Shown here: piece after piece, positions 1-11,035 of the stretch | Position numbering within the stretch: position 1 is the first letter of the stretch | Layout of the letters: each line of letters begins with the position of its first letter | Assembly: GCA_963514095.1 (NCBI GenBank) | Contig: OY741264.1 | Location: 15,381,866-15,445,865, forward strand | From: Eutrigla gurnardus | Taxonomy: Eukaryota; Chordata; Actinopteri; Perciformes; Triglidae | Length of the DNA: 64,000 bases | Direction: 5' to 3' | The notes under the pieces: generated by a model | The model's input: the letters and a program-made list of their open reading frames with translations, nothing else | Database searches by the model: none | Told to the model about the DNA's origin: nothing | Position numbers and translations under genes: made by a program

Positions 1-95
1 TAGACTCTATATAAGAAGTGGATGTAGGCCTATTCATCAGGATGTCACCTGTTGGTTTTGAAGACTACAGTTAGGCATTTTGGCACAAACAAGTA
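1..95 (+). repeat. Dispersed teleost repeat, 5' fragment (family R2)
   Basis: The first bases (CTATATAAGAAGTGGATGTA, then a GATGTCACC segment and GGCATTTTGGC) match the beginning of the longer copy at 1685-2150 in order and spacing. I recognise the family as a common dispersed element in percomorph genomes, but cannot assign its class. It may continue upstream of the window. Confidence 0.5.
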
Positions 96-1423
96 ACTAA
101 ACACTCATTGTTAACTTACAAGTTACTGAACGGAACACAACTGACTACATGGATACAAACCTTTACTAATGTGTTATTCGTGTATTTCTCTTTGATGAGG
201 GATTATGTCAATATGTCTGAGGTCTCAACATGTGTCTTCATCAGCCAACGTCCTGTGCGTGCTGCTGGTCAGCAGGATCCGATCCTGAATAACATTTCGG
301 ATCACAAAAAGCTTTTCCCCATGTTGAGCATCCAGCCGCTTCAGGTGATGAAGACTCAAGACACACACACACACACATACACACACCAATACAAACCATC
401 CCACGGTCATGTGGCTAAAATCGCCTCTGTAAAGTACAGGGAAAATAAAGTTATTACGTCCCCCTCGCTCCCAGCCTCCGTGTCTCTCACTCTTGTAATT
501 CCTGTGTCCTCCAGTGTGATCGTAAAAAATGAGGCTCCTTACGCAGCCAACTGCAGCTTTTTTTGATTGAAGTGAGTGATTTTCCCCGGCCACACACCTG
601 CGCAAAACAGATGATAATGCTGTTGGAGTCATTTACTGTGACTTTACTAAGATGAATATGAGCAGCGCTTTCTCATCATGCAAATGTGGCTGCGTAGAAA
701 AAAAAAGAAAAGAAAAAAAACCCTCTCCCTCGCTCTTCTCTGAGGAGAACTATTTTCGCAGCATTACAGAGAAAGATTACCTGTAACCTAGTGATTCAAC
801 TCTTCATCTGTGAATGTAAACTCTGCCTTTACTATTGCCGTGACTGTTATTATTATTTGTTTGGGGTATAACACTATAGTTAATATGATATCGAGCATCG
901 CTAGGCCTAACTGTGGGCTACGGTGCAGCCTGGTGAGATTGATAGGAACACATAATCATTATTGGACAGTCTCCACTGTCACATAGCCTCTAGCTTCAAT
1001 GTCTCTGTCTATCCCTTCTGCCAGTCTTTTCTCTCTCTCCCTCTCTCCCTAATAGCCCTTCATTTCCTCTGCCCATTGCCCCTGCAGGCCACATGTAATA
1101 CTCTGAGTGACCCGACTGGCTGGAAATACACCAAATCTGGCACGCACACACACACACCAATACAGAGAACAAGGCGGTCAGCCACATAGGTCTGCTCCTG
1201 CCACTAAATGTCACCTGTCAACCATGACTGGTGGAGAGGAAGGAGAAGGGGTTACTAAACAATACAATAGCCAACACCACTGTCATGCAGTAAAACACAC
1301 ATACAAATATGAAAATACGGCTGTGCTTTGACTTTTCCACAGAGGGGTAAACAGTACAGACATAGCAATCGAGGACAATTTAAAACATTTACAATATTTA
1401 AAGGCTTCTCACAATCATTGTCA
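96..1423. other. No gene seen; unique sequence with short simple repeats
   Basis: This stretch holds a short CA run (361-386), A-rich runs near 698-720 and a pyrimidine-rich patch at 1029-1050. Open frames on both strands are overlapping, low-complexity and without recognisable domains. I see no splice-flanked exon or RNA gene. Confidence 0.5.
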
Positions 1424-1640
1424 CTTAAAGAGACAGTGTGTAGGAATTTCTCACATCTGGTGGTGAAATGGTATTTTGCATTCAGACTAATAGTGCTCCC
1501 TAGCGCATCACTTTGTTGCAACTACGGCAGCCGTACCAAGAAGCTATGACAACATGAGATCCAATACCACTTCACCAGTATTCTTTCAGGTGATGAGTTT
1601 GATATTTCCAACAAACATGTGTGAGCATGTATAAGTAATT
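1424..1640 (+). repeat. Dispersed teleost repeat (family R1), copy 1
   Basis: It starts CTTAAAGAGACAGTGTGTAG and runs about 215 bp. The reverse complement of 16480-16667 aligns with it along its whole length, including the CTGGTGGTGAAATGG and GTACCAAGAAGCTATG blocks, with scattered substitutions and small indels. I know this start from many teleost genomes; no coding capacity is seen. Confidence 0.7.
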
Positions 1641-1684
1641 ACTCCTCCAGCAAGATAGCAATCCTCTGTGGGCTTGTCATTACC

Positions 1685-2150
1685 ACAGACTGTATATAAG
1701 AGTTGTCGTCGTCATCATGATGTCAGCCACTGATTTATGGATTACAGTTTTGAAGCCTTGATTTCAGCATTTTGACCGCCACCATCTTGTTTTGGAACCA
1801 GATGGTACACAAGAGTTAAGTACAACTGAACACTGAATGAGGCTTTTTCAGGTGACCAAAATGTTTCAAGTTCTGACAGACTTAACGGTTGTAGCGACCT
1901 GTCAATCACAAGGTAGCCCCGCCGCAAAGCAACCCCTGCTTTCTAGTCTATTTGACTCTAAATTAACCATAATTTACTAAATCAACATCATGCTGGATTA
2001 AAGAATACTTGAAACTAGAGATTGAGACTATAAAAGTAGGATAATTTTCTCATAGTTTTTTATGCAATCAGACTTCTTTTTCCCACCAGAGGAGTTGCCC
2101 CCTCATGGCCAGTCGAGATAATGCAGTATAAGGCACTTTTTTGGCTTCAC
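1685..2150 (+). repeat. Dispersed teleost repeat (family R2), near full-length copy
   Basis: It begins ACTGTATATAAGAGTTGTCG and ends in a block ATGCAATCAGACTTCTTTTT followed by GGCCAGTCGAGATAATGCAG and TTGGCTTCACTTT. The 5' part matches 1-95 and the 3' block matches 56966-57065. This is a widespread non-coding repeat in spiny-rayed fish; terminal inverted repeats were not clear to me. Confidence 0.6.
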
Positions 2151-2182
2151 TTTATATAGTTATAATGTAATAATAATAATAA

Positions 2183-2380
2183 TCCATCCACCAATCCATC
2201 CATCCATCCATCGTCTACCGCTAATCCTGTATTCAGGTTCGTGGGGGGGCTGGAGCCAATCCTAGCTGACATTGGGCAAAGGCAGAGTACACCGTGGACA
2301 GGTCGGCAGTCTATCACAGGGCTGACATGTAGAGACAGACAGGTAACCAGTCTATCACAGGGCTGACATTTAGAGACAAA
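2183..2380 (-). repeat. SINE-like element copy 1, 3' portion (interrupted)
   Basis: Read on the minus strand this is the 3' half of a teleost SINE-like repeat ending in (GGAT)n. Plus-strand hallmarks are the CCATCCATCC run, TCTACCGCTAATCCTG, GGGGCTGGAGCCAATCC and ATTGGGCAAAGGCAGAGTAC. A segment around TCTATCACAGGGCTGACAT is repeated twice in tandem (about 2310-2380). The element continues at 3336 after a 952 bp insertion. Related copies lie at 20096-20212 and 34080-34325. Confidence 0.7.
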
Positions 2381-3332
2381 GGGCCCTAGTTTCGTGGTGC
2401 AGCGCAGGGTGGCGGAGCCGGCGTAATGCAAGTTTCGACCTGCGCAGCCTTGCGCACGGTCAGTTTGGCAGTTTGGTGGATCGCCTGCGCCAAGATGGGT
2501 GTGGCGGCGCAGCAGGGGGAGGCGTCACAGATTCAGCTTGCCGTAGCGGAAGTTTCGTGGCAAAAAGCCTCGCCGAGACTGCGCTGAAAGCCCGCCAGCT
2601 CCAACCTGGTCTACTCTCGGCATAAGGCGCAAGGCGCAAATAAAGTCCATTCATTCAAGGCGAATCACAGCTGGCGGAGTGGAAGTTTGGCTGACCGGCG
2701 CGCTGTGCGTACACATCACCGAGACCTCACAGGCAGGTTTCCACAGTTCCAGGCACATTTAAATGCAATAACTAATCACAACAAACACTATTTAATGCAA
2801 CTAATTGAATCAACACGTGAATTTATATCTATATAGATTGTCCCGTCACATCTGACGTCAGATCAAAGGCGGATGGCACGCGTAACGGAAACTCAGCCTT
2901 TCGGACCAAAACATCTCCCTCTCTCTCTCCTGTTTTTTATAATATCGGCATTGTTATTATTATGACTTTACGCACGCGCGCGTGGTGGGAGTGGCGGGAG
3001 TGGCGGCGCTGCTTCTGTCATTGGGTTGTCAAGTGACGGAACTTGCACTGAACCTCCCCTAACGCATTAAAGGTGAGGAGAGGAGCTCATTTGATTGGTG
3101 AAGATCTGAATCGGCTGTATTAATCCCAGTCCACGCCTCGTCTCCTCCTCGTCTCCCACTCACGCCTTCTACTCCTCCCTCTTTCCCACTTGCGCGTGTG
3201 GGCGAGATGGGAGGCGTGCCTGCGCGAGCCTGCGCGGTGCACGAAACTTGCAAAGTCCAGGCGGACACACCCCGTCGGCGTGGCGCACGAGCGCTGCGCG
3301 CTGACTACGCCTGGTCTATGAAACTAGGGCCC
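2381..3332 (+). mobile_element. Non-autonomous DNA transposon with GGGCCCTAGTTTC ends, copy 1
   Basis: A GC-rich 952 bp element begins GGGCCCTAGTTTCGT and ends with the inverted form ATGAAACTAGGGCCC. It is flanked by AAA at 2378-2380 and 3333-3335, consistent with a 3 bp target duplication, and removing it rejoins the surrounding SINE-like repeat. A second copy lies in opposite orientation at 30425-31420. A GCAAGTTTCG motif lies near both ends inside the termini. No transposase is encoded; a minus-strand 64-residue frame (2460-2654) is shared between copies but lacks recognisable domains. A 3 bp duplication fits CMC/EnSpm-like or PIF/Harbinger-like transposition; I cannot decide. Confidence 0.75.
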
Positions 3333-3335
3333 AAA

Positions 3336-3400
3336 CAGGTAACCATCCTGCATTTCTTTGGACTGTGGGAGGAAGCCGGAGAACCCGGAGAGAACTATTA
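3336..3400 (-). repeat. SINE-like element copy 1, continuation after insertion
   Basis: ACAGGTAACCATCCTGCATT followed by TTTGGACTGTGGGAGGAAGC and GGAGAACCCGGAGAGAAC is the expected next part of the family found at 2183-2380 and 34080-34325. It directly follows the right target duplication of the inserted element, and the two fragments are collinear. Confidence 0.65.
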
Positions 3401-3639
3401 TAGAAGTCTTATAGAAGTCTTATTTTATTTTTGTATTTAAAAAAAAAAATATATGCAGGCACTTTTTACTGATTCCATGCATTAAGCCAGTTTGCCTCAT
3501 CAGAGTCACTACTCCATGAGTCCTCTTGGCCTTTTGCCAGTTTATGGCCATATTAGAATGATGATTCTGTGAAAGTGAATAAACACATTATAGGATTAAT
3601 TCCTGCTTTTGCCTTTTCGCTGGTATTTTTTCTCCTTCA

Positions 3640-4055
3640 GATACACAGATATCGTGAAGCACATCGTAGATGATTTCTTGCAATATATGGTGTAACGCAG
3701 AATCGCATTATCGTTATATCATCGTTATCGTGGGCAAAATATTGTGATATTAATGTATCATGAGTTACTCTGTGATTCCCACACTTGAGAGGACAGAGTA
3801 AATCACATTATAGTATATATACATACATACATACATAAATAATTTAAAATATTCGATTTCCTCTCGCCTCTCAAGTTTGGAGGCAGTAGTACTGATCCAG
3901 TATCCAATTTCATCAAACAAGTTCTCATATCAGCGCTCACTTTAGGCAAGGTGCGATTACGATGCAACAAGACAAACCACACCAGGGATATGGCTATTCC
4001 ATCACCATTGCTATCTTGTTTCATCATTGTCATAAGCACATTTCTCATCTGCCAT
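3640..4055 (+). repeat. Duplicated block A, copy 1 (hAT-like MITE tail plus flank)
   Basis: From ACAGATATCGTGAAGCACAT to CACATTTCTCATCTGCCAT this block is repeated at 5273-5658 with few differences. It contains strings such as ATCGTTATCGTGGGCAAAAT and CTCTGTGATTCCCACACTTG that resemble a common hAT-type MITE end in fish. Copy 2 lacks about 38 bp (around 3760-3797) and has a longer (TA)n. No coding function is seen. The preceding 3401-3639 holds nothing recognisable apart from an A-run. Confidence 0.6.
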
Positions 4056-4415
4056 GGACAAGAATCAAATCAAATCAAATCAAATCAAATTTTATTCATA
4101 TAGCACATATACAAACGGCTGAGCCGCAACCAAAGTGCTTCACAGAAAGTGCTTGTGCTTAAGTGCTAAATGCAAAAAGACGTAAAAAAAAGGGAAATTT
4201 TTTAGGCATTTTAAAAAGACAAAAAAGAAAAGAAAGAAAAGAAAAGGGTTAAAAGACAAGGTCTGAGTTAGACAATTTAAAAAGACACTAATCGAAGGCA
4301 AGGGAAAAAAGGTGGGTCTTTAACTGGGATTTAAAAATATTTAAAGACTGGGCTGCCCGGATGTGTAGGGGGAGGGAGTTCCAGAGTCTGGGGGCTGCCA
4401 CTGCGAAGGCTCTGT
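4056..4415 (-). repeat. LINE-tail-type dispersed repeat
   Basis: It starts with a pentanucleotide run (AATCA)n, then TTTTATTCATATAGCACATA and CCAAAGTGCTTCACAGAAAG. A second recognisable block is GGGGGAGGGAGTTCCAGAGT followed by CTGGGGGCTGCCA. On the minus strand these end in a short tandem tail, as expected of a non-LTR retrotransposon 3' end. I know both blocks as abundant in teleosts; the clade is not assigned. Confidence 0.55.
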
Positions 4416-5272
4416 CCCCAAGAGACAATATATTAACAGTTGGACCAGCTAAAAGATGAAGAGCCTAGCAGGAAAGAGACCAGGTTCCATCAAAAACACG
4501 CTAGAACACGAACCGCCAAGGCCGGAAGTGAACCAGCAAACTGCATCATCTGTGGCGACACCAAGCACAGAACAAAACTGTATTTCTGCAGGAAGTTCAA
4601 GACCAATTTATGACCTTCGGAGAGGAGAAATACAGTGATGCAGCTTGGTGCTTGCAGTTGGTGCCTGGAGATTCATGGTGAAGATGGATATTGTAAAGCT
4701 TCCTTCCTGTGTAAGAACACAGAGCGCAAAGACCAGCACCATTACTACCTCTGCCCCTTTGCTGAAATCAAGAGTTGGGCCCAAAGATCAGTTAAATCTG
4801 GAACAGTGGGAGGTGGAAGCAGGAGATACACAGGGGCTCAGGAGGAGTTCCTCTCCAAGTTGTCGCCAGAACTGGCCCGGCAGTGTCAAGATGCTTTCTG
4901 CAATGCAGTATCCAAATCTTGCAACTCCACAGTAAGTGAGTATGGACTACTGGGGGAATATGGCTTGCAGGAGTTCCCCGCCATCATGATGCTCCTTAAC
5001 ATCACTGCCAATGCTGGACAAAAGATCGGAGTGCTGATTGACCTGGCCTCAGACACAAATTACATCACGCATAAGGCTGCAGATGAGCTGAACCTCCGAA
5101 GGCAAAGAGATGTCACTGGCTGAGGAAAGGGAACTGGAAATGGTGAGAAATGGTTTAAGATATGTAACTGGAGATGACCACTGCAAGAAACCACACTGGC
5201 ATGTCAAATTTCCCTTCGGCGGAGGATCCAACAATCATGCCCAACAACAGGAAGGCCGTTGAAGCAACATTC
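4416..5272 (+). pseudogene. BEL/Pao retrotransposon fragment (gag zinc knuckle and protease region), copy 1
   Basis: Two frames (4456-4638 and 4635-5123) carry the end of gag and the start of pol. A Cys/His-rich stretch (about 4650-4770) resembles a retroelement zinc knuckle. The frame then reaches an aspartic-protease-like segment with ALIDLASDTN-type residues (here VLIDLASDTNYITHKAAD, about 5027-5080), typical of fish BEL/Pao. A stop follows at about 5121. Relative to copy 2 (6876-7600) it keeps a 124 bp segment (4813-4936). It breaks off at 5272, where duplicated block A' begins. No LTR is identified at either end, so this is a dead fragment. Confidence 0.7.
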
Positions 5273-5658
5273 CACAGATATCGTGAAGCACATCGTAGAT
5301 GATTTCTTGCAATATATGGTTTAACGCAGAATCGCATTATCGTTATATCATCGTTATCATTGGCAAAATATTGTGATATTAATGTATCAGTAAATCACAT
5401 TATAGTATATATATATATATATATATATATACATACATAAATAATTTAAAATATTCGATTTCCTCTCGCCTCTCAAGTTTGGAGGCAGTAGTACTGATCC
5501 AGTATCCAATTTCATCAAACAAGTTCTCATATCAGCGCTCACTTTAGGCAAGGTGCGATTACGATGCAACAAGACAAACCACACCAGGGATACGGCTATT
5601 CCATCACCACTGCTATCTTGTTTCATCATTGTCATAAGCACATTTCTCATCTGCCATT
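5273..5658 (+). repeat. Duplicated block A', copy 2
   Basis: Near-identical to 3648-4055, but lacking the 38 bp that include GTGATTCCCACAC and carrying a (TA)n run at about 5405-5430. The junction with the BEL/Pao fragment lies just after GAAGCAACATTCC; the longer BEL/Pao copy continues differently at that point. Confidence 0.65.
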
Positions 5659-5797
5659 TGAAAACATATTACCCTTGCATGCTATCGTGGATTTGATAGC
5701 AAGAAGCTCGACTTCCCTGTTTTGATATTTATAAATAGTTGCATCGGGGGATTGGACATTGCTCTTTCGCATACAAGCATGTGTGCTTGTGTGTGCA

Positions 5798-5828
<31 letters not shown>

Positions 5829-6875
5829 GTACATGGTGAGGGATGGAACAGTGTGTGTCATAAGTAACTGACCTGGGACTCCCCCTATGTTTAATCTGAG
5901 AGCAAAACAGAACTCATCTGCAGGCTGAATATTGAATATATGAGTGTTCTTCCTCTCTTACACACGCACACACACACACATACATGCACATACACACTTA
6001 CATGTCTTCGCCACTGTCAGGAGAATGAAAGTAATGTTTGCCTCTGGAAAAGCCTTTGCAAAATGAACAAGTGGCTGGGTCTTCTAATAAATTACCCCGT
6101 GGGATATGAGCTTTGTGTTTCCCAGCCAGTCCCCCTCCACCTCTAAAACTACTTAATGCTCTCAGCTTTGACTCATACATTGTTCCCACAGTTTAAGCTC
6201 TTGCTGTTGCCTTAAGATATGCTGTAGGTGTACATTCACTCACTGTATTAGTCCCATTTCTGTTTCCAAAGCAGCCTCTGCACTAGACTGCTACAATGAA
6301 TGTGAAAATATTTGTGACACTGACTCTTTTCAGTGGGGGTGCAGTGGAGGAGGTGATCTGAGGTAGAGTATTAACCCTCATCGATTTGCCTTAATACGGA
6401 CAGAAATTACAAAGACGGTGCTGCAGGCCAGGGTAACATACTGCACATGTAAACAGTATCAGTGGAAAGTCAATTAGGGTCCTTTTTTGGGGTGGACAGA
6501 CACTGACCGTGGGTCCATGTGATCCACGGTCAGAGCAACTGATGTAAGGAGGACTACTTATGGTTGGTGTGAGGTGGATGCATCGAATACCAGACAATAG
6601 ATGGGACTTATGGGATTTTATTGCATATAACAATAATAAAAACATTCAATAAGTTGAGTGTGTGGAAATGGCATTATCAGGATATTCATAAATGTTGTCA
6701 CAAGTGACAATAGTGCCGTCTAGCTCTCAATAAAATAGAGCCTGCTTTTGAAAATAAAGAATGCAATTTTTTTTCAACTGTATTTGTTGCGGCGAGTCAG
6801 AGGTAACACCAAGCGCCCCTCAGGTGGAGACTGATTGTCCCACTGTGCACTGATCAGGGAACTCCTGAGAGGACA
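5659..6875. other. No gene seen; microsatellites and unique sequence
   Basis: It contains a TG-rich run (5780-5830) and a CA-rich run (5960-5997). A moderately complex unique stretch at about 6000-6250 could be conserved but shows no exon signals. Nothing else is recognised up to the start of the second BEL/Pao copy. Confidence 0.4.
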
Positions 6876-9870
6876 AGAGACAATATATTAACAGTTGGAC
6901 CAGCTAAAAGATGAAGAGCCTAGCAGGAAAGAGACCAGGTTCCATCAAAAACACGCTAGAACACGAACCGCCAAGGCCGGAAGTGAACCAGCAAACTGCA
7001 TCATCTGTGGCGACACCAAGCACAGAACAAAACTGTATTTCTGCAGGAAGTTCAAGACCAATTTATGACCTTCGGAGAGGAGTAATACAGTGATGCAGCT
7101 TGGTGCTTGCAGTTGGTGCCTGGGGATTCATGGTGAAGATGGATATTGCAAAGCTTCCTTCCTGTGTAAGAACACAGAGCGCAAAGACCAGCACCATTAC
7201 TACATCTGCCCCTTTGCTGAAATCAAGAGTTGGGCCCAAAGATCAGTTAAACCTGGAACAGTGGGAGTGAGTATGGACTACTGGGGGAATATGGCTTGCA
7301 GGAGTTCCCCGTCATCATGATGCTCCTTAACATCACTGCCAATGCTGGACAAAAGATCGGAGTGCTGATTGACCTGGCCTCAGACACAAATTACATCACG
7401 CATAAGGCTGCAGATGAGCTGAACCTCCGGAGGCAAAGAGATGTCACTGGCTGAGGAAAGGGAACTGGAAATGGTGAGAAATGGTTTAAGATATGTAACT
7501 GGAGATGACCACTGCAAGACACCACACTGGCATGCCAAATTTCCCTTTGGCGGAGGATCCAACAATCATGCCCAACAACAGGAAGGCCGTTGAAGCAACA
7601 TTCCTCAGGACGGAAAAACAATTGGCAAAGGAGCCAGAGTGGAAAGCTGCCTATGGAACAGCAGCCAAAGATTCAGAGGCCTGAGTCTGAACGGCCTCCT
7701 CATTAAAGGCCCGGATGTTCTCAACCCCATCCGTGCTGTCCTGCTGAGGTTCCTGGACCAGCTGAAACTCATCACATCTAATGTTAGTCAGATTCTAGAT
7801 GCTGGAGGTTTTTATATGAGGCCATGGGTCTACTCCAAACAAAGTGGGAGGAGAGTGCCCAAATGTGGGGAGACAGAACCCAAGACGATAGTTCTGCCAA
7901 ATCAGCTCACTGAAGACGACAACAAAGCCCTCGGCCTTGGGTATGCACTCGATGATGACAAGCTCCACGTCATGGTCGCCGTGAACTTCTCAAAAGGGAA
8001 GAAAAAGTTATGACTCGGCCAGAATCTGCTCAAGGAGGAAGTGCGGTTACAAGCTCCAAACCCACTCACCAGAACGGAGCAATTAAGCCAAGTTGCAAGG
8101 CTGTATGATCCACTGGGTCTGGTGGCTCCGGCGAAGCAAAAGGGAATAATCCTGGTCTGAAGAGCTTTCCAAGAAGCCAAGGCAAATTACTGCTCAGCAA
8201 AAGACACTTGGCATGCTGCCTTGTCAGACAAGCTACGGGAGAATGCCATTAAGCTCCTGATGGAATGTCGAGCTGGGCAACGTAAGATTGACCAGGTCCC
8301 TGACACCACCAGATCCCAACAGCAAACCTTGTGGCGTCACCTTCTCTGATGGCAGTGAGTACGCTCATGGTGCTGTGTTATATCTGTACTGGGATTGCAG
8401 CCACAGCACAGTCGTCAGGCTGGTTGAAGCCAAGGCCAAATTGACCCCTCTTGACCAAAAAGGAGATGCTGTAAAAAGCTGAGATGTGTGGAGCCGTCTC
8501 TGCTGCCCGGCTGAAGGGTTATTTTGAAATACACTTCAGAATCCAGGTGGAAAGGTGGTATAATCTTCTCGACAGTCAGACTGTCTTAGGAGCAATACAG
8601 TGAGAAAGTTACAGCTATCAAACTTTCTTTGCCAACCGGGTCGGAGTGATCCAGAACAGCACAAATGTCCAAGATTGGTGGTGGATCCCGGGAGCATTGA
8701 ATGTTGCAGACCTCATAACCAGAGGAGACGGCCCCGAAGACTTGACTAAGGACATACAGGTCCAAAATTCTTAAGTCTGCTGAAAAGTGAGTGGCCAAAG
8801 AGATCAGCCAAGGATGTTGCTACTGCGGCAAGAGAGAAAATTGAAAAAATCCAGAAGAAGTCGTTTGTTTCAGTTCTCAACATAACTGACCTGAAGGAGG
8901 ACCCAGGGCAGAGCCAGAATTTGGCCCAGAAGATGTCAAGTAGGCCACCTGCAGGACTAGCAGTCCAAATGCTAGTTGATGTAAGGCGTTTCAGTAAACT
9001 GACACGGCTGGTCAAGACAGTGGCATGGGTCTGGAGAGCGGCGTAAAGGTTCCGGTGGGTCAAGACCAGAGATGAGTCAAAGTGGGAGGCAGTGTCCTTA
9101 TCTGGCATCATCGCGGTCAGCGAGAGACAAGATGCTTTCAGAGACCTTTGCCTGGCAGCACATGTGACTTTCCCAAGCACCACAACAAACATACTGGTTG
9201 TCTACAGGAACATGAAAAGTGGGCTATTGGTGTGTGGCGGTAGGGTCCAGTACATTAAAAAAGATGGCAAAGCTGTTCCCCTCCTACCCTTTGATGCCTG
9301 GATTGCAACCCTTTTGGCCCGTGAAGCTCACAGTGAAGGACATGAGGGGGTAGCAGGGACCTTATTGAGGATGAGAAGGAAGGCTTGGGTCATCAGAGGG
9401 AGGATAATTGCCCAAAAAGTTGTTGACAAATGCATCGTTTGCAAGAAAGCAAGAGCCAGGTCTTGTCAACACCTACCACACCATTTGAGTTCACTGCCGT
9501 TGACTTATTTGGACCCTACCAAGTAAGAGATGACATCAAGAAAAGAGTGACCATGAAAATTTGGGGAGTGGTGTTTTGCTGCATGTCAAGCACGGCCATC
9601 CACGCAGAGCTAGCAAACACACCATCAACAGCGAGCTTCTTACTTGCTTACCAGAGGTTTACCGCACTCCATGACCATTCATTAAAGGTCTGGTCTGATC
9701 CTGGTACCAACTTTGTTGGTGCAAGACCCGTTCTGGCAGAGCTGTACGCTTTCCTGGGGGAGCAAAATAAAGAAACCCTGGAAGAGTTTGCTGCTAAACA
9801 TGGGACTGAGTGGACCTGGAAAATCAACCCAGCTGATTCCCCACACCGAAAGTTATTTAAAGCCCAACCT
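6876..9870 (+). pseudogene. Degenerate BEL/Pao retrotransposon gag-pol, copy 2
   Basis: The order of a Pao-type polyprotein is visible in broken frames: gag zinc-knuckle region (6911-7260), aspartic protease (about 7350-7440), an RT fragment with LLIKGPDVLNPIRAVLLRF (about 7695-7752), the region after RT (to 8200), an RNase H segment with LLDSQTVLGAI (about 8565-8600), a PGALNVADLITRG linker (about 8692), the integrase zinc-binding domain (His pair about 9328, CIVCKK about 9431) and an integrase core with two catalytic-type Asp codons (9502-9504, 9697-9699). The RT core with its YxDD motif is missing: sequence jumps at about 7752 from before to after it. A second small deletion lies near 7650. 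The frame ends near 9870 before the third acidic residue. Many stops and frameshifts are present. Clearly non-functional; no LTRs seen. Confidence 0.8.
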
Positions 9871-10750
9871 TGATGTTTCTCATAAACCTAAAAATATGTT
9901 TTTTTTGTTACAGAAAAAAAAATGCCCAAACCTAACTTTCTGTTTACAGCAGATTTTTGAGAGTTTGTGTGACTATTATTGGCTTTGGTTATTATTATTA
10001 TATTATTTATTATTAGTGGCTTTACTGATGGAGAGGACAGTGTTGGGGGAGAGAGGGAGGGGAGGGCCGGGTCAGACTTGAATCTGGGGGCTGTTGTAAT
10101 AATGTAAGTTATTACATAGCTCTTAAGCCCCCCCTGTTCTGCCTCGTCCTGTGATTGGCTAGTACTAGTAGTACTCACTGGTTTATTGAAGTGTGTGTGG
10201 ATGAAGCATTACGTTTTTTTGCATTAAGCGGCTGAATAGATAGCTAGATAATTGTTCATTTCACTTCCACACTAAACTGGTTATAGACATTGAACACACA
10301 AGGGTGAAGTTTTAAGTTTTAGTTTTAAGGTTAGGAAAAGATCACGGTTTTGGTGTCTGACAGAAAGCCCTGCAGGCAAAATTCTTCCTTGAGCAATGTA
10401 CCTAACACTTCACAAGCCAATCACAGCAGAGTGGGGCGGGGCTGCTGAATGTCAGCTGACACAGTTAGTGAGGTGTGTGTGAAGGAAAGGGAGAGCAGAG
10501 CTGATGGCGATAGATACGTTTTTTTTTTTTTTTTAAAGAAGAAAAAAATTACTTTTCATCTCACCCTTTATCTCTCCGTCTCTCTCTCCCCCTCCTCCAG
10601 TGCATCGTCCTCCCTCTGATCATTAGGAGGTTTTAATTAAAGACAAGAGGATTATTCTAGTGGCCTGCAGTCTTTCACCTTCTCTCATCATCATTCCCAC
10701 TCCTTCGCTCCCATTTCCCTGCTCGCTCTGTGACTCTTCAGGTTATAGCT
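9871..10750. other. No gene seen; possible old repeat debris
   Basis: A T/A-rich patch (9898-10010) is followed by a short palindrome GTAATAATGTAAGTTATTAC (10096-10115). A segment AAGGTTAGGAAAAGATCACG (about 10328) resembles the family at 24541-24775. A unique stretch at about 10600-10680 (with TTTTAATTAAAGACAAGAGG) has a conserved-noncoding look. No exon is supported. Confidence 0.35.
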
Positions 10751-11035
10751 GTGTGTATCTGAGCGTGTGTGTGTGTGTGTGTGAGCATGTGCATGTGTGT
10801 GTATCTGAGCATGTGTGTGTGTGTTTCTGAGCATGTGTGTTCGTGTGTATCTGAGCATGTGTGTGCGTGTGTGTATCTGAGCATGTGTGTTTGTGTGTAT
10901 CTGAGCATGTGTGTTTGTGTGTATCTGAGTGTGTGTGTGTTTGTGTGTGTATCTGAGCATCTGTGTGCATGTGTGTGTATCTGAAAATGTTTGTTCGTGT
11001 GTATGTCTGAGCATGTGTGTGTGTGTGTGTTTGTC
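10751..11035. repeat. TG-rich minisatellite with a TATCTGAGCATG motif
   Basis: About ten copies of (T)ATCTGAGCATG, with variants ending GCGTG, GTGTG or AAATG, are separated by TG runs of varying length, giving units of roughly 21-42 bp. Frames across it translate to Cys/Val or His/Thr repeats and are artefacts of the repeat. Confidence 0.85.

Noticed and set aside
108..632. 152-codon plus and 135-codon minus frames
   Set aside because: They overlap on opposite strands across a CA run and show no domains.
8746..9192. 148-codon minus-strand frame
   Set aside because: Antisense shadow of the BEL/Pao RNase H-integrase linker region.
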